Positions 36,817-44,726 of a stretch of 64,000 nucleotides of DNA are shown piece after piece; within the stretch, counting starts at the first letter, position 1; each line of letters opens with the position of its first letter. The translations under genes were made by a program, and so were the position numbers. The notes under the pieces were generated by a model. The model searched no databases. It was not told the DNA's origin and saw only the letters and a list, made by a program, of their open reading frames with translations. The stretch covers positions 682,001 through 746,000 of the forward strand of contig NZ_CAKLPY010000002.1 in NCBI RefSeq assembly GCF_923079645.1, read 5' to 3'. This DNA comes from Emticicia aquatica. GTDB taxonomy: Bacteria; Bacteroidota; Bacteroidia; Cytophagales; Spirosomataceae.

Positions 36817-36892
36817 AAATATATATGAGATTTTGATACGAATAGATTTTTTTAATCTATTTTCTAAAAACTGTTACATGAAAAATATAGAA

Positions 36893-38494
36893 TTAGTGAG
36901 CCTCCGCCGCTGCTTTTGCTGCTGCGGCAATTTCTTCGGGACTTTTCTTTTTACCTTTTAATAACACTACCAAAGGCAATACGCAAAGAAAAAATACTGA
37001 AACAATCCTGAATGTATCCAAATAAGCCAAGAAATAAGATTGGCGGTCGAGTAAAAGCTCTAATTGGCGATACGCTTGCGTAGTAGCTTGTGTAATATCC
37101 CCCGAACGAGCCATGAAGCCCATTTTTATTGCATTGAATTTTTCAACAAATAAAGGATTATTAGGCGTGTAATTTGACACTAAATCAGAGCGATGCTGGG
37201 CGTATTGCTGCGTAACATAGTTATTGGCTAATGCAATGCCAAATGCACCTCCAAGCTGACGAATCATATTTGTGAGCGAAATTCCGGCACCAAATTCACT
37301 TGGTTTTAAACCTGCAACTGACGCATTAATCAATGGCAATTGCAACATTACTGTTCCCAAACCTCGCATCAATTGTATAGGATAGAAATCCCAACGCCCC
37401 ATATCTGCTGTGGCAGTTCCACTGTAAAAGCCAAAGAATGCAAAAATTAAAATTCCAGCAATCACAAACGGAATTGGCGATGCACCTGATGACATTCTTT
37501 TTCCCAAAATAGGAAATAATGGCAAAATGGTTAAAGTAGGAAAAAGCAAAGAAAGGCCCGTTTCATAAGGCGTAAATCCGTTAATCCGTTGAACCATTAC
37601 GGGATAAACAAAAACAGATGTAAACAATCCTACGCCTGAAACAAGCACAAAAATCGACGAAAAAGCAAAGTTCCGATTGGCAAATACCTTTAAATTTACA
37701 ACTGGGTGCTCCGTATTTAATTCTCGACTAATAAAACCAACGATTCCGAGAGCAGCCAAAAGTGCCATCACTGAAATTTCTTTTGATTGAAACCAATCTT
37801 TAGATTCGCCTTTTTCGAGAATATATTGCAAAGAGCCAATACCTACAATAAGCAAGATTATTCCGAAATAATCAATCGTTATATTTGCCTTATTTTTCCC
37901 TTCACCCTCTTTTCTCGGTACATATAAAATCGTCAGTACAGTTGCGATAATACAAATTGGCACATTGATAAAGAATATATCTCCCCAAGAAAAATTATCA
38001 ACAATATAGCCACCCACACTCGGCCCAAGCGTCGGGCCAAGTACGATTCCCATACCAAAAAGCCCCGAAGCCATACCTCGTTCTTTTCCTGGAAAAGCAT
38101 CGAATAAAATAGCTTGTGAAGTAGAAAGCAAGGCCCCACCTCCAATACCTTGTACGAATCGCCAAAAAACTAACTCCCAAAGCGTATCCGAATTTCCGCA
38201 TAAATACGACGCAATACCAAACAAAATCATTGACGCCAAATAATAGTTTTTCCGACCAAAATATTCACCCAAAAATCCTGTCATCGGAATCACAATTACG
38301 TTGGCAATTGCATAAGACGTAATTACCCAAGCAATATCTTCAATTGTTGCACCAAGCGAACCCGAAATCTGATTCAAAGCCACATTGACAATTGTCGTAT
38401 CAAGCAACTCCATTACAGCAGCGGTTACGGTTGTCAAAACAATGATGAACCGTGCTGCCCCAATTGGTGTTTTTGTATTTCCTTTATTTTCCAT
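36893..38494 (-). CDS. DHA2-family drug:H+ antiporter, EmrB-like
   Basis: I start at the ATG at 38494 (533 residues; an ATG at 38503 is equally possible, whereas the longest frame begins with TTG). The protein has about 14 membrane helices and DHA2 motifs: LLDTTIVNVALNQI (motif D1 region), GFLGEYFGRKNYYL (motif A) and GIVLGPTLGPSVGGYI (motif C). It exports hydrophobic compounds with proton entry and works with the adaptor encoded upstream and the TolC gene downstream. The C-terminus is Ala- and Glu-rich. Confidence 0.92.
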   Translation of the reverse strand: MENKGNTKTPIGAARFIIVLTTVTAAVMELLDTTIVNVALNQISGSLGATIEDIAWVITSYAIANVIVIPMTGFLGEYFGRKNYYLASMILFGIASYLCGNSDTLWELVFWRFVQGIGGGALLSTSQAILFDAFPGKERGMASGLFGMGIVLGPTLGPSVGGYIVDNFSWGDIFFINVPICIIATVLTILYVPRKEGEGKNKANITIDYFGIILLIVGIGSLQYILEKGESKDWFQSKEISVMALLAALGIVGFISRELNTEHPVVNLKVFANRNFAFSSIFVLVSGVGLFTSVFVYPVMVQRINGFTPYETGLSLLFPTLTILPLFPILGKRMSSGASPIPFVIAGILIFAFFGFYSGTATADMGRWDFYPIQLMRGLGTVMLQLPLINASVAGLKPSEFGAGISLTNMIRQLGGAFGIALANNYVTQQYAQHRSDLVSNYTPNNPLFVEKFNAIKMGFMARSGDITQATTQAYRQLELLLDRQSYFLAYLDTFRIVSVFFLCVLPLVVLLKGKKKSPEEIAAAAKAAAEAH

Positions 38495-38545
38495 GAAAAT
38501 CATAATTGCATTATTCCCCAGCAATCGAGGGTTTATGCAAACCCC

Positions 38546-39589
38546 TTATTTAACTTTCACTTCAGCTTCTAAACTCATTCCAGAACGTAGTTTATCACGT
38601 AGTTTTTCAACGCCTTCAATCGAAATTTTTACTGGAATTTTTTGAGTAACTTTCACAAAGTTTCCGCTTGCATTATCTGGTGGAAGTAAAGCATACTTAG
38701 CCCCAGTTGCATCCGAAAAATCAGCAATTTTGCCTTTTAAGTCTAATTCAGGGTAAGCATCCAACGTAATTTTAACTTCTTGTCCAATCGCCAAACGTCT
38801 GATCTGTGTTTCTTTAAAATTGGCAACAACCCAATAAAGTGAATCCTGAACGATAGTAGCTAATGTTTGCCCTGGTTGAACAAACTGCCCTGGTTCAACA
38901 CTTTTTCGACCAATCTTGCCATTTTCGGTTGCATAAATTTTCGAGTATGTCAGACGCAATTTTTGTTGGTCAATTTTGGCTCTTTGTACCGCCAAAGCCG
39001 CTTCAGCCTTATGAAGATTTGCCACCAAAATATCTAAACGAGACTTTGAAGCTGCAACATCTTGTCCTTGTCCTTCATATTGTGCTGCCAAAATTTCTAA
39101 ATTAGCTTTACTATCATCCGTTTGACGCTTCGTAATGGCATTATCTGCATATAATTTTGCGTCACGTTCTGCATCTTTTTGAGCTTTTTCTTTACGCAAA
39201 ATCGTTGCCTTCAAGTTTGATTCTGCCGCTCCGATAGTCATATTTGTATTTTTGATGCTCGCTTTGGCATTTTCTACATCAGTCAACATTTGCACATACA
39301 TTGCTTCCATTTCGGCAAGAGCTAATTGTTGTTCACGGTCATCAATATCAACCAACAATTGACCTTTTTTTACCTCTTCAAAATCTTTCATATTTACCGC
39401 ATTTACATAGCCACCAACTCTTGGCACAACTGGCACGGTATAAGTCTCGATTTGAGCATTTTCGGTCGTTTCATACATTTGGTTATACTTGTATTTATTG
39501 TAAGCATAACTCGCTGCCCCAATTACAATCAGTAATAAAATGATACGAGGGATGTAATTTTTGAATGATTTTTTTTGTGGAGTTCCCAT
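38546..39589 (-). CDS. HlyD-family efflux adaptor, EmrA-like
   Basis: The 347-residue protein has one N-terminal membrane helix (about 12-30), a split lipoyl-like domain (TVPVVPRVGGYVNAVNMKDFEEVKKGQLLVDID and later IYATENGKIGRKSVEPGQFVQPGQTLATIV) and a central coiled-coil hairpin rich in Ala, Glu and Lys. It matches EmrA/HlyD adaptors that bridge the inner-membrane pump and TolC. First gene of the operon, divergent from the MarR-type regulator, with operators in between. Confidence 0.92.
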   Translation of the reverse strand: MGTPQKKSFKNYIPRIILLLIVIGAASYAYNKYKYNQMYETTENAQIETYTVPVVPRVGGYVNAVNMKDFEEVKKGQLLVDIDDREQQLALAEMEAMYVQMLTDVENAKASIKNTNMTIGAAESNLKATILRKEKAQKDAERDAKLYADNAITKRQTDDSKANLEILAAQYEGQGQDVAASKSRLDILVANLHKAEAALAVQRAKIDQQKLRLTYSKIYATENGKIGRKSVEPGQFVQPGQTLATIVQDSLYWVVANFKETQIRRLAIGQEVKITLDAYPELDLKGKIADFSDATGAKYALLPPDNASGNFVKVTQKIPVKISIEGVEKLRDKLRSGMSLEAEVKVK

Positions 39590-39685
39590 TTTTTAAATTC
39601 TTTTCAGTAAATAAGTTTTGCCTTAACTGAAATTTTTGGTTTGTAAATATTAATAATAAGATAAGTCTCTATTTATTTGACGGCA

Positions 39686-39716
39686 CAAAGTAAACCAAGT
39701 TTACTAAATTAGTCAA
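39686..39716 (-). promoter_or_regulatory. Promoter of the efflux operon
   Basis: On the minus strand TTG (39716-39714) and TTACTTTG (39693-39686) are 20 bp apart, close to the TTG-N20-TAnnTTTG consensus with one mismatch. The palindrome at 39689-39705 covers the spacer and part of the -7 box. Confidence 0.5.
39689..39705. promoter_or_regulatory. Likely MarR operator AGTAAAC-CAA-GTTTACT
   Basis: A 17-bp perfect interrupted palindrome with 7-base arms (39689-39695, 39699-39705) between the divergent regulator and pump genes. It overlaps the pump promoter, as expected for a repressor of the MarR family. Confidence 0.6.
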
Positions 39717-39726
39717 GTAAGTTGAC
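39712..39726. promoter_or_regulatory. Second palindrome GTCAA-GTAAG-TTGAC holding both -33 boxes
   Basis: Arms at 39712-39716 and 39722-39726. The left arm is the -33 box of the pump promoter and the right arm that of the regulator promoter, so the symmetry may come from two back-to-back promoters, a second regulator site, or both. Confidence 0.45.
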
Positions 39727-39751
39727 AATTATTTTTTTTATACTACCTTTG
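39722..39751 (+). promoter_or_regulatory. Promoter of the MarR-type gene
   Basis: TTG at 39722-39724 and TACCTTTG at 39744-39751, 19 bp apart, match the Bacteroidota consensus exactly. The ATG used for the regulator lies 62 bp downstream. Confidence 0.65.
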
Positions 39752-39812
39752 TGTTAAATTCGCTTTTACATTGCTAGCGAGTGAATTAGGGTGTAAAATA
39801 AATTTTTGGATA

Positions 39813-40349
39813 ATGAATGAGTCAATATTAGCTGAAATTGCAGCATTTAAAGCCAATAAAGAAAGGCTTTTAGGAAGGCTTTTAAATAGAACTTATCGCT
39901 ACATGAGCGATTTAGCAAGCGATTATTTGAAAGGAATCGGTTACGAAAACTTTCGAGTTGGTCATATTGTAGCTTTAGTACAGATTGAATTGGAAGGTAC
40001 AAGCATCAATAAATTAGCATCAAATGCTGGCATGACCAAGCAAGGGATGAGCAAATTGATTAAAGAATTACAGGCTGAAGGATTTGTTTTGGTTGAAAAA
40101 GACCAAGCTGATGCTCGTGCATTGATTGTAAAACACACCGAAAAAGGCTTACAAGCATTGCTTGATTGGAAATCATGTACGCAATTTATCAATCAAAGAT
40201 TTACTGAAGTTTTAGGCGATAGCAAATTAGAAATTTTGAAAGATTTGCTGCATGAGTTGGTTCACGAATACGACCACAAATATTTATGCTCCTCAAAACA
40301 TGCAATAAATCACCCAATGCTACGAAATAGTTGGATGAGTGTAAAATAA
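39813..40349 (+). CDS. MarR-family regulator of the efflux operon
   Basis: From the ATG at 39813 the protein has 178 residues; the longer frame from a TTG at 39771 is disfavoured because it begins only about 15 bp after the promoter. The winged helix is clear: TSINKLASNAGMTKQGMSKLIKELQAEGFVLVEKDQADARALIVKHTEKG, with the wing motif D.DAR. Flanking helices form the dimer domain. MarR regulators usually repress a divergent pump and let go on binding a toxic ligand. The palindromes between it and the EmrAB-TolC operon support this role. The ligand is unknown. Confidence 0.88.
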   Translation: MNESILAEIAAFKANKERLLGRLLNRTYRYMSDLASDYLKGIGYENFRVGHIVALVQIELEGTSINKLASNAGMTKQGMSKLIKELQAEGFVLVEKDQADARALIVKHTEKGLQALLDWKSCTQFINQRFTEVLGDSKLEILKDLLHELVHEYDHKYLCSSKHAINHPMLRNSWMSVK

Positions 40350-40477
40350 TTTTCTTAAAAATAGTAATAACAAAATATAACTTTCTGATTATCAAGCAAC
40401 TAAGCTTTATTTTTTATAATACTTCTACTATTTTGGTGATTTAAATTCGTATTTTCGTTTGCATCTGAATTTGAGTA

Positions 40478-40485
40478 TAAATTTG
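40478..40485 (+). promoter_or_regulatory. -7 element TAAATTTG upstream of the first alpha/beta hydrolase
   Basis: TAAATTTG fits the consensus. A TTG at 40459-40461 is only 16 bp away, so the promoter is uncertain. The ATG is at 40539. Confidence 0.3.
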
Positions 40486-40538
40486 TTCTTGCACTTAAAA
40501 TTCAATAAATTCGCAAAAGTTTTAACGATTTCCCAAAT

Positions 40539-41381
40539 ATGTCTGTTACCGAAATTATTATTTTAGTAATTGTTTTGTACCTCGTTATTTGCGTGGTTGC
40601 GTATAAAGTACAGGAATATTTTATCTTTAAACCTGAAAAACTCTCTCAAGATTTTGAGTTTCGTTATGATGAACATTTTGAAGAATTATTCTTCGATATG
40701 CCCGATGGTGCGAGAATCAACGGTTTGCTCTTTTATGATGTTGGCGAAGAAACAAGAGGATTAGTTATCTATTTTCACGGAAATACCCGAAGTATCAAGG
40801 GTTGGGCAAAATATGCTAAAGATTTCATTTCTCACGATTATGACGTTTTAATGATTGATTATCGTGGTTTTGGTAAAAGCACAGGCAAACGCCACGAAGA
40901 TAGAATGTACGAAGATTCACAAGCGGTTTATCATAAAATGCTTGCAAAAGGTTATGATGAAAAAAACATCGTCATTTATGGGCGTTCGTTAGGTTCGGGA
41001 TTTGCTTGCAAATTAGCTTCAAAAAATCATCCCAAGATGCTCATTCTTGATGCTCCTTATTACAGCTTTTCTCAACTTACCAATCGTTTTTTGCCATTTT
41101 TACCCGTTACCATGATTTTGAGGTTTTCTATCCGAACAGATAAATACATCAAATTTGTCAAATGCCCTATTTATATTATTCATGGAACAAAAGATTTATT
41201 GATACCTTTTCGGTCAAGTGTGAAGTTAGCGAAACTCGCCCCACAAAAAACCCGATTAGTACCTATTTATGGCGGTGGACATAACAATTTACCTTCATTT
41301 CCTGAATATCATAAACACCTCGAAGAAATTTTACTCGACCATTTCGATTTAATTTTTGATAAACATATCATAAAACATTGA
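40539..41381 (+). CDS. Alpha/beta hydrolase, membrane-anchored (paralogue 1)
   Basis: The 280-residue protein has an N-terminal membrane helix (about 4-24) and an alpha/beta-hydrolase domain of the BEM46/ABHD13-like kind: oxyanion region YFHGNTRSIKGW, YRGFGKS, nucleophile S150 in GRSLGSG, acid region HGTKDLLIPF, and H in GGGHNNL. The 266-residue gene downstream encodes a close paralogue with the same layout, 66 bp away. The substrate is unknown; an esterase or thioesterase is the usual guess. Confidence 0.82.
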   Translation: MSVTEIIILVIVLYLVICVVAYKVQEYFIFKPEKLSQDFEFRYDEHFEELFFDMPDGARINGLLFYDVGEETRGLVIYFHGNTRSIKGWAKYAKDFISHDYDVLMIDYRGFGKSTGKRHEDRMYEDSQAVYHKMLAKGYDEKNIVIYGRSLGSGFACKLASKNHPKMLILDAPYYSFSQLTNRFLPFLPVTMILRFSIRTDKYIKFVKCPIYIIHGTKDLLIPFRSSVKLAKLAPQKTRLVPIYGGGHNNLPSFPEYHKHLEEILLDHFDLIFDKHIIKH

Positions 41382-41446
41382 CAATTTTGCACAGCAATAT
41401 AACCTTAAAACAATATTCATTTTTCATTATCCATTAAATTCAACCC

Positions 41447-42247
41447 GTGTTTAAATTAAAATACCTTCAGATTGTCATTATATGCTACGTTGTTCTGATT
41501 GCAGGCTTAGTACTGTTTCAACGATTTATATTATTACATCCAAAAAAACTCGCGAAAGATTATCTTTATGAATTTTCAAAAGCCCAAGAATTCTATGTCG
41601 TTGTTGCTCCCGAAATCAAACTTAATGCTCTTCGTTTTTCTTCCAAAGATAGTGTTTCTAAAGGCGTAGTTTTATATTACCATGGCAATGCCGACAATTT
41701 AGCTCGTTGGGGCGAACACGCCGCCGAATTTACCGAGCGGGGCTATGATGTAGTCATGTATGATTATAGGGGCTTTGGTAAAAGTAATGGCCGATTAGAT
41801 GAAAGGAATTTTCTGAGCGATGCCCAATATGTATTTGATGATTTAAGTCGCCGCTATAATCCTGATAAAATTATACTTTATGGACGTTCGTTAGGTTGTG
41901 GAGCTGCCATCAAAGTTGCCTCTGAAAACCCAGTGAAGAAACTAATTCTTGAAACGCCTTATTATAGCCTTACTGATGTTGTTTTCAGTCATTTACCAAT
42001 ATTTCCGTTTCAATATGTATTAGAATTTAAAATTCCTGCGTACGAATGGCTACCAAAAGTACACTGTGATATGTACGTATTTCATGGAACTGACGATGAA
42101 GTAGTGCCTTACAGCCAAAGTAAAAAATTATTGGAATCAGCAAAGAAAAATCCTGATAGCATCATTACTACCCTGAAAGATGGGCATCATAAAGGCTTAG
42201 AAAAGTTCAAAGAATATCAAGCTAAACTAGATGAAATCTTAAAATAA
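41447..42247 (+). CDS. Alpha/beta hydrolase, membrane-anchored (paralogue 2)
   Basis: The 266-residue protein starts with GTG at 41447; no in-frame ATG upstream is available and the downstream one would remove the membrane helix (about 5-22). It shows YYHGNADNLARWGEH, YDYRGFGKSNGR, nucleophile S148 in GRSLGCG, and HGTDDEVVPYSQS with H in DGHHKGL. It is paralogous to the upstream gene and probably cotranscribed with it. Convergent with smpB, with a long inverted repeat between. Substrate unknown. Confidence 0.8.
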   Translation: MFKLKYLQIVIICYVVLIAGLVLFQRFILLHPKKLAKDYLYEFSKAQEFYVVVAPEIKLNALRFSSKDSVSKGVVLYYHGNADNLARWGEHAAEFTERGYDVVMYDYRGFGKSNGRLDERNFLSDAQYVFDDLSRRYNPDKIILYGRSLGCGAAIKVASENPVKKLILETPYYSLTDVVFSHLPIFPFQYVLEFKIPAYEWLPKVHCDMYVFHGTDDEVVPYSQSKKLLESAKKNPDSIITTLKDGHHKGLEKFKEYQAKLDEILK

Positions 42248-42253
42248 TACCTT

Positions 42254-42305
42254 CGACAATTAACAGCTTTTATTCTCAAATGGTATTGAAAACTGTTAAT
42301 TGTCG
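42254..42305. terminator. 13-bp inverted repeat between convergent hydrolase and smpB genes
   Basis: CGACAATTAACAG (42254-42266) is perfectly repeated in inverse at 42293-42305. No T run follows at once on either strand, so termination is plausible but not certain. AATACC/GGTATT (42246-42251 with 42282-42287) interleaves with it. Confidence 0.45.
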
Positions 42306-42310
42306 GACTT

Positions 42311-42766
42311 CTAATCTTCTCGCATTCGTTCACGAGTTACATCTCTTTCTTTGATACTGTCGCGTTTGTCATACAGTTTCTTACCTTTTGCCAAAGCGAT
42401 ATCCAATTTTGCTAAACCGCCATCATTGATAAATAACCGAGTCGGAATAATCGTCAGCCCTTTGTCTGTAAGTTTATTAGCAAGGCGTTTGAGTTCCTTT
42501 TTTTTCAAAAGTAGCTTTCTATCTCGCAATGGATTATGGTTATAATGCGTGCCTTGTTCGTATTTCGAGATATTGAGATTTTTTACAAACAATTCACTCC
42601 CGTCAAAAAAACAGTAAGCATCAACCATACTAAATTTGTTCAATCTAATAGATTTGACTTCTGTACCTGTCAGCACCATTCCTGCCGAAAATTTCTCCAA
42701 AAAGAAATACTCAAAACTCGCTTTCTTGTTGGTAACATCTATATGTTTTGCTGCTTTCTCTGCCAT
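42311..42766 (-). CDS. smpB: SsrA-binding protein
   Basis: From the ATG at 42766 the protein has 151 residues, normal for SmpB; the longer frame adds five residues. It shows TNKKASFEYFFLEKFSAGMVLTGTEVKSIR and the C-terminal basic LAKGKKLYDKRDSIKERDVTRERMRED, whose YDKRD part is conserved. SmpB carries tmRNA into stalled ribosomes. The tmRNA gene itself was not found in the window. A promoter lies upstream at 42818-42850. Confidence 0.97.
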   Translation of the reverse strand: MAEKAAKHIDVTNKKASFEYFFLEKFSAGMVLTGTEVKSIRLNKFSMVDAYCFFDGSELFVKNLNISKYEQGTHYNHNPLRDRKLLLKKKELKRLANKLTDKGLTIIPTRLFINDGGLAKLDIALAKGKKLYDKRDSIKERDVTRERMRED

Positions 42767-42817
42767 TTTTTTTATCTTCAAAAAAACTAATTGCTACACC
42801 CTGAATCCTCTTTCCTA

Positions 42818-42850
42818 CAAAGTTACGAATAAAAAAAATCCCTACCTCAA
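42818..42850 (-). promoter_or_regulatory. Promoter of smpB
   Basis: On the minus strand TAACTTTG (42825-42818) matches TAnnTTTG; TTG (42850-42848) is 22 bp upstream, slightly long. It lies just downstream, on that strand, of the hairpin at 42837-42867, and partly overlaps it. Confidence 0.45.
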
Positions 42851-42985
42851 AAATAGTGGCAGGGATTCCGACTTACGTGCTTTCCTAATAATCCATGTAT
42901 AAGCTCTATAATTGGATTCGACTTTAAATTTGGAGATTTCTAGACGAAATTTCCAGACGAGAATTCCCATTTTGGGTAACTTCCC
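42830..42985 (-). ncRNA. Candidate small RNA of about 150 nt
   Basis: On the minus strand a -7 element TAACTTTG (42997-42990) is followed by about 120 nt without an ORF, then an intrinsic terminator (AATCCCT/AGGGATT, 42861-42867 with 42837-42843, then eight T). No protein gene upstream on this strand needs that terminator, since hflX diverges and smpB has its own promoter. The RNA would contain a 10-bp stem (TGGAAATTTC with GAAATCTCCA, one G-U) and an imperfect 12-nt direct repeat TCGTCTGGAAAT/TCGTCTAGAAAT. The -33 box is poor. No known family recognised. Confidence 0.35.
42837..42867 (-). terminator. Orphan intrinsic terminator upstream of smpB
   Basis: AATCCCT (minus, 42867-42861) pairs with AGGGATT (42843-42837), followed by a run of T on the minus strand. 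It has no protein-coding gene before it on that strand. Confidence 0.6.
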
Positions 42986-43464
42986 GAAGCAAAGTTAAAT
43001 AATTTTGGAATAAAAAAAATAATGTTTTAATTTTCTTATCCAAATGATGCTTTATTAAGGCTTCTTTTTAACTTTTTTCTATAAAAACTACTTGTTGACT
43101 CTAATAATTCCGCAGCAAATATTTTTTTATTTTCTAAAACTTAACAGTAAATTTTATGCAATTGACTATTGAGTAATACTTGGTTTATTCACCAAAAACG
43201 TGCCAAACTTTCATCAAAAACTGATTAAGTGGGCTTATTGGTCTTTAAACTACTTATAGTCAGCAATTTAATCAATAAAAAAGTTTTACAAACAATACCG
43301 TTTAAAGATATTTTTCACGGACAATGATAAATTAATTTCATCAAAAAATCAATATACTTGTTTTTAATATTTTTTTTTCTTAAATTTATATGAAGCTGTT
43401 TTTCTATAAAAGAAACTTTTAGACATCACAAACAGTTATTTTAAGGTAATAAATTTTTAGTAAA

Positions 43465-44715
43465 TTGCTCAACTCACCCATTTTTTCTACCGCAAAGCAG
43501 CAAGAAACTGCTATTTTGGTTGGTCTTATCACGCAAAAACAAAACGCTGAACGAACCAAGGAATATCTCGACGAATTAGACTTTTTGGCAACCACAGCTG
43601 GTGTAATAACCAAAAGAGTTTTTACTCAACGCCTCGAACGTGCCGATGCCAAAACATTTGTAGGCAAAGGTAAATTAGAGGAAATAAAAGTTTGGTTGAT
43701 TGAAAACCCCGTTGATAGTATTATTTTTGATGATGACCTCACCGCTCCACAAGTAAGAAATCTCGAGGCAATGTTTCAAGACATAAAAATCCTTGACCGT
43801 AGCTTATTGATTCTCAATATATTTTCGCAACGTGCCAGAACCGACCAATCGAAACGTCAAGTAGAATTGGCTCAGTACCAATATTTACTGCCTCGCCTAA
43901 CTCGTATGTGGTCTCACCTTAGTCGTCAAAAAGGTGGAATCGGTATGCGTGGCCCTGGCGAAAAAGAATTGGAAACAGATAAGCGTATCGTAAAAGATAG
44001 AATCGCATTCTTGAAAGATAAGCTTGATAAGATTGATAAACAAAGTTTTACACGCAGAAAAGAACGTAGTCAGCTTGTACGTGTGGCATTGGTTGGTTAC
44101 ACTAACGTTGGCAAATCAACGTTGATGCGTCGCTTGGCAAAAACTGATGTTTTTGCTGAAAATAAACTTTTTGCAACCATCGACTCAACGGTAAGAAAAG
44201 TAGTTTTAGGAAATATTCCGTTTTTGCTGACTGATACCGTTGGCTTTATCCGAAAACTACCAACATCTCTCATAGAGTCGTTCAAATCAACTTTGGATGA
44301 AATCCGAGAAGCTGATATTTTGGTTCACGTTGTCGATATTTCGCATCCTTCATTTGAAGAACAAATCGAAGTTGTGAACGTAACTTTGGCCGAAATTGGA
44401 GCATCTGACAAATCAATGGTACTGGTTTTTAATAAATTAGACCTCTTCAAACCCGAATCAGAAGAGAATCTCGATGAACACCTCGAAACCATTACTGAAG
44501 ATGATTTGCAACGAAATCTCGAAAAGTTAAAAAATAGTTATTTAAAGAAAAACACCGAAAACGTAGTATTTATTTCGGCCGAACACAAAGAGAATTTGGG
44601 TGAATTACGCACAGTTTTAATGAATAAAATTCAAGAAAAACACTTCTTGATTTATCCAAACTGGGACCCAACCCAAAATCCGATGTACGATTGGCAAGGA
44701 GTTGAGCAGAATTGA
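43465..44715 (+). CDS. hflX: GTPase HflX
   Basis: The 416-residue protein begins with TTG at 43465: a stop lies in frame just upstream and the next ATG would delete the conserved N-domain. The HflX N-domain (VGLITQKQNAERTKEYLDELDFLATTAGV, TFVGKGKLEEI, DDDLTAPQVRNLE) is followed by the glycine-rich GGIGMRGPGEKELETDKR and a G domain with G1 at about 211-219 (GYTNVGKST), DTVGFIRKLP (G3) and NKLD (G4). HflX splits stalled or hibernating ribosomes with GTP. Its stop codon abuts the RNase R gene, so the two are cotranscribed. Confidence 0.95.
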   Translation: MLNSPIFSTAKQQETAILVGLITQKQNAERTKEYLDELDFLATTAGVITKRVFTQRLERADAKTFVGKGKLEEIKVWLIENPVDSIIFDDDLTAPQVRNLEAMFQDIKILDRSLLILNIFSQRARTDQSKRQVELAQYQYLLPRLTRMWSHLSRQKGGIGMRGPGEKELETDKRIVKDRIAFLKDKLDKIDKQSFTRRKERSQLVRVALVGYTNVGKSTLMRRLAKTDVFAENKLFATIDSTVRKVVLGNIPFLLTDTVGFIRKLPTSLIESFKSTLDEIREADILVHVVDISHPSFEEQIEVVNVTLAEIGASDKSMVLVFNKLDLFKPESEENLDEHLETITEDDLQRNLEKLKNSYLKKNTENVVFISAEHKENLGELRTVLMNKIQEKHFLIYPNWDPTQNPMYDWQGVEQN

Positions 44716-44726
44716 TCAACAAACAA

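Larger units (their letters stand above)
42767..43464. other. 698-bp intergenic region between smpB and hflX
   Basis: The smpB-proximal 230 bp hold the smpB promoter, the orphan terminator and the candidate small RNA. From about 43000 to 43464 the DNA is AT-rich with poly-A and poly-T runs and no ORF, tRNA or clear repeat; it should hold the hflX promoter, which I could not fix. Confidence 0.6.

Noticed and set aside
36841..36861. AATAGATT/AATCTATT hairpin between the emrB-like and TolC genes
   Set aside because: AT-only-type stem inside an operon without a T run; too weak to call a terminator.
42912..42922. TTGGATTCGAC on the plus strand, similar to the conserved 5' part of tmRNA, close to smpB
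   Set aside because: No G-rich 5' end, no tag reading frame and no matching acceptor-stem 3' end were found within 400 nt, so it is probably chance.
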